NCBI GenBank assembly: GCA_902783995.1
Contig: CACZTG010000111.1
Coordinates: forward strand, 1-6,020
Direction of reading: 5' to 3'
Length of the DNA stretch: 6,020 nucleotides
DNA from: an uncultured Ruminococcus sp.
Lineage (GTDB): Bacteria > Bacillota_A > Clostridia > RUG12999
Each line of letters starts with the position of its first letter. Position 1 is the first letter of the stretch. Position numbers and translations under genes: made by a program. Positions 6,007 through 6,020 of this stretch are shown here, one piece after another. A model generated the notes under the pieces. It was not told the DNA's origin. It saw only the letters and a program-made list of their open reading frames with translations, and ran no database searches.

Positions 6007-6020
6007 GATAATAATGTATA

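Overview
The window looks like chromosomal DNA of a low-to-moderate GC Gram-positive bacterium, most likely a gut-type member of Clostridia (Bacillota). This is inferred from strong AAGGAGG/AAAGGG-type ribosome sites, A/T-rich sigma-A promoters, poly-T terminators, a DUF4428-type protein, a GH106-like intracellular glycosidase and a Cys/Gly-rich protein resembling spore-surface proteins. No rRNA or marker gene is present, so no genus can be given.

Layout. Positions 1-153 hold the C-terminal end of a protein finishing in a bacterial Ig-like domain. A 275-residue DUF4428-like zinc-ribbon protein (181-1008) follows 27 nt later on the same strand. A 15-bp perfect hairpin (1047-1081) separates it from a convergent three-gene minus-strand operon and probably ends transcription from both sides.

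The operon, read right to left, encodes an alpha/beta-hydrolase of the esterase type (5401-4727), an MscS-family mechanosensitive channel (4715-3909) and a 919-residue glycoside hydrolase resembling GH106 alpha-L-rhamnosidases (3888-1129). Gaps of 11 and 20 nt and a Shine-Dalgarno overlapping the preceding stop argue for one transcript. In all three genes the longest open frame begins at a TTG or GTG, but the Shine-Dalgarno sites point to an internal ATG. For the first gene the longer start lies inside the -10 box of the promoter. A plausible reading is intracellular cleavage of imported, ester-decorated, rhamnose-containing oligosaccharides, with a channel that could relieve turgor. The substrate and the role of the channel are inference.

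The 170-nt divergent region 5402-5571 is the most structured non-coding stretch. It has two sigma-A-like promoters on the minus strand placed end to end, a plus-strand promoter whose -35 overlaps the distal one, and a small palindrome near the plus-strand start site. The plus-strand promoter serves a 127-residue Cys/Gly-rich protein (5572-5955), closed by a clear Rho-independent terminator (5973-6006).

No mobile element, CRISPR array, tRNA or rRNA was seen. I see no strong evidence of a wholly new system. The items most worth a second look are the esterase-MscS-glycosidase operon, the abutting tandem promoters and the Cys/Gly-rich protein.
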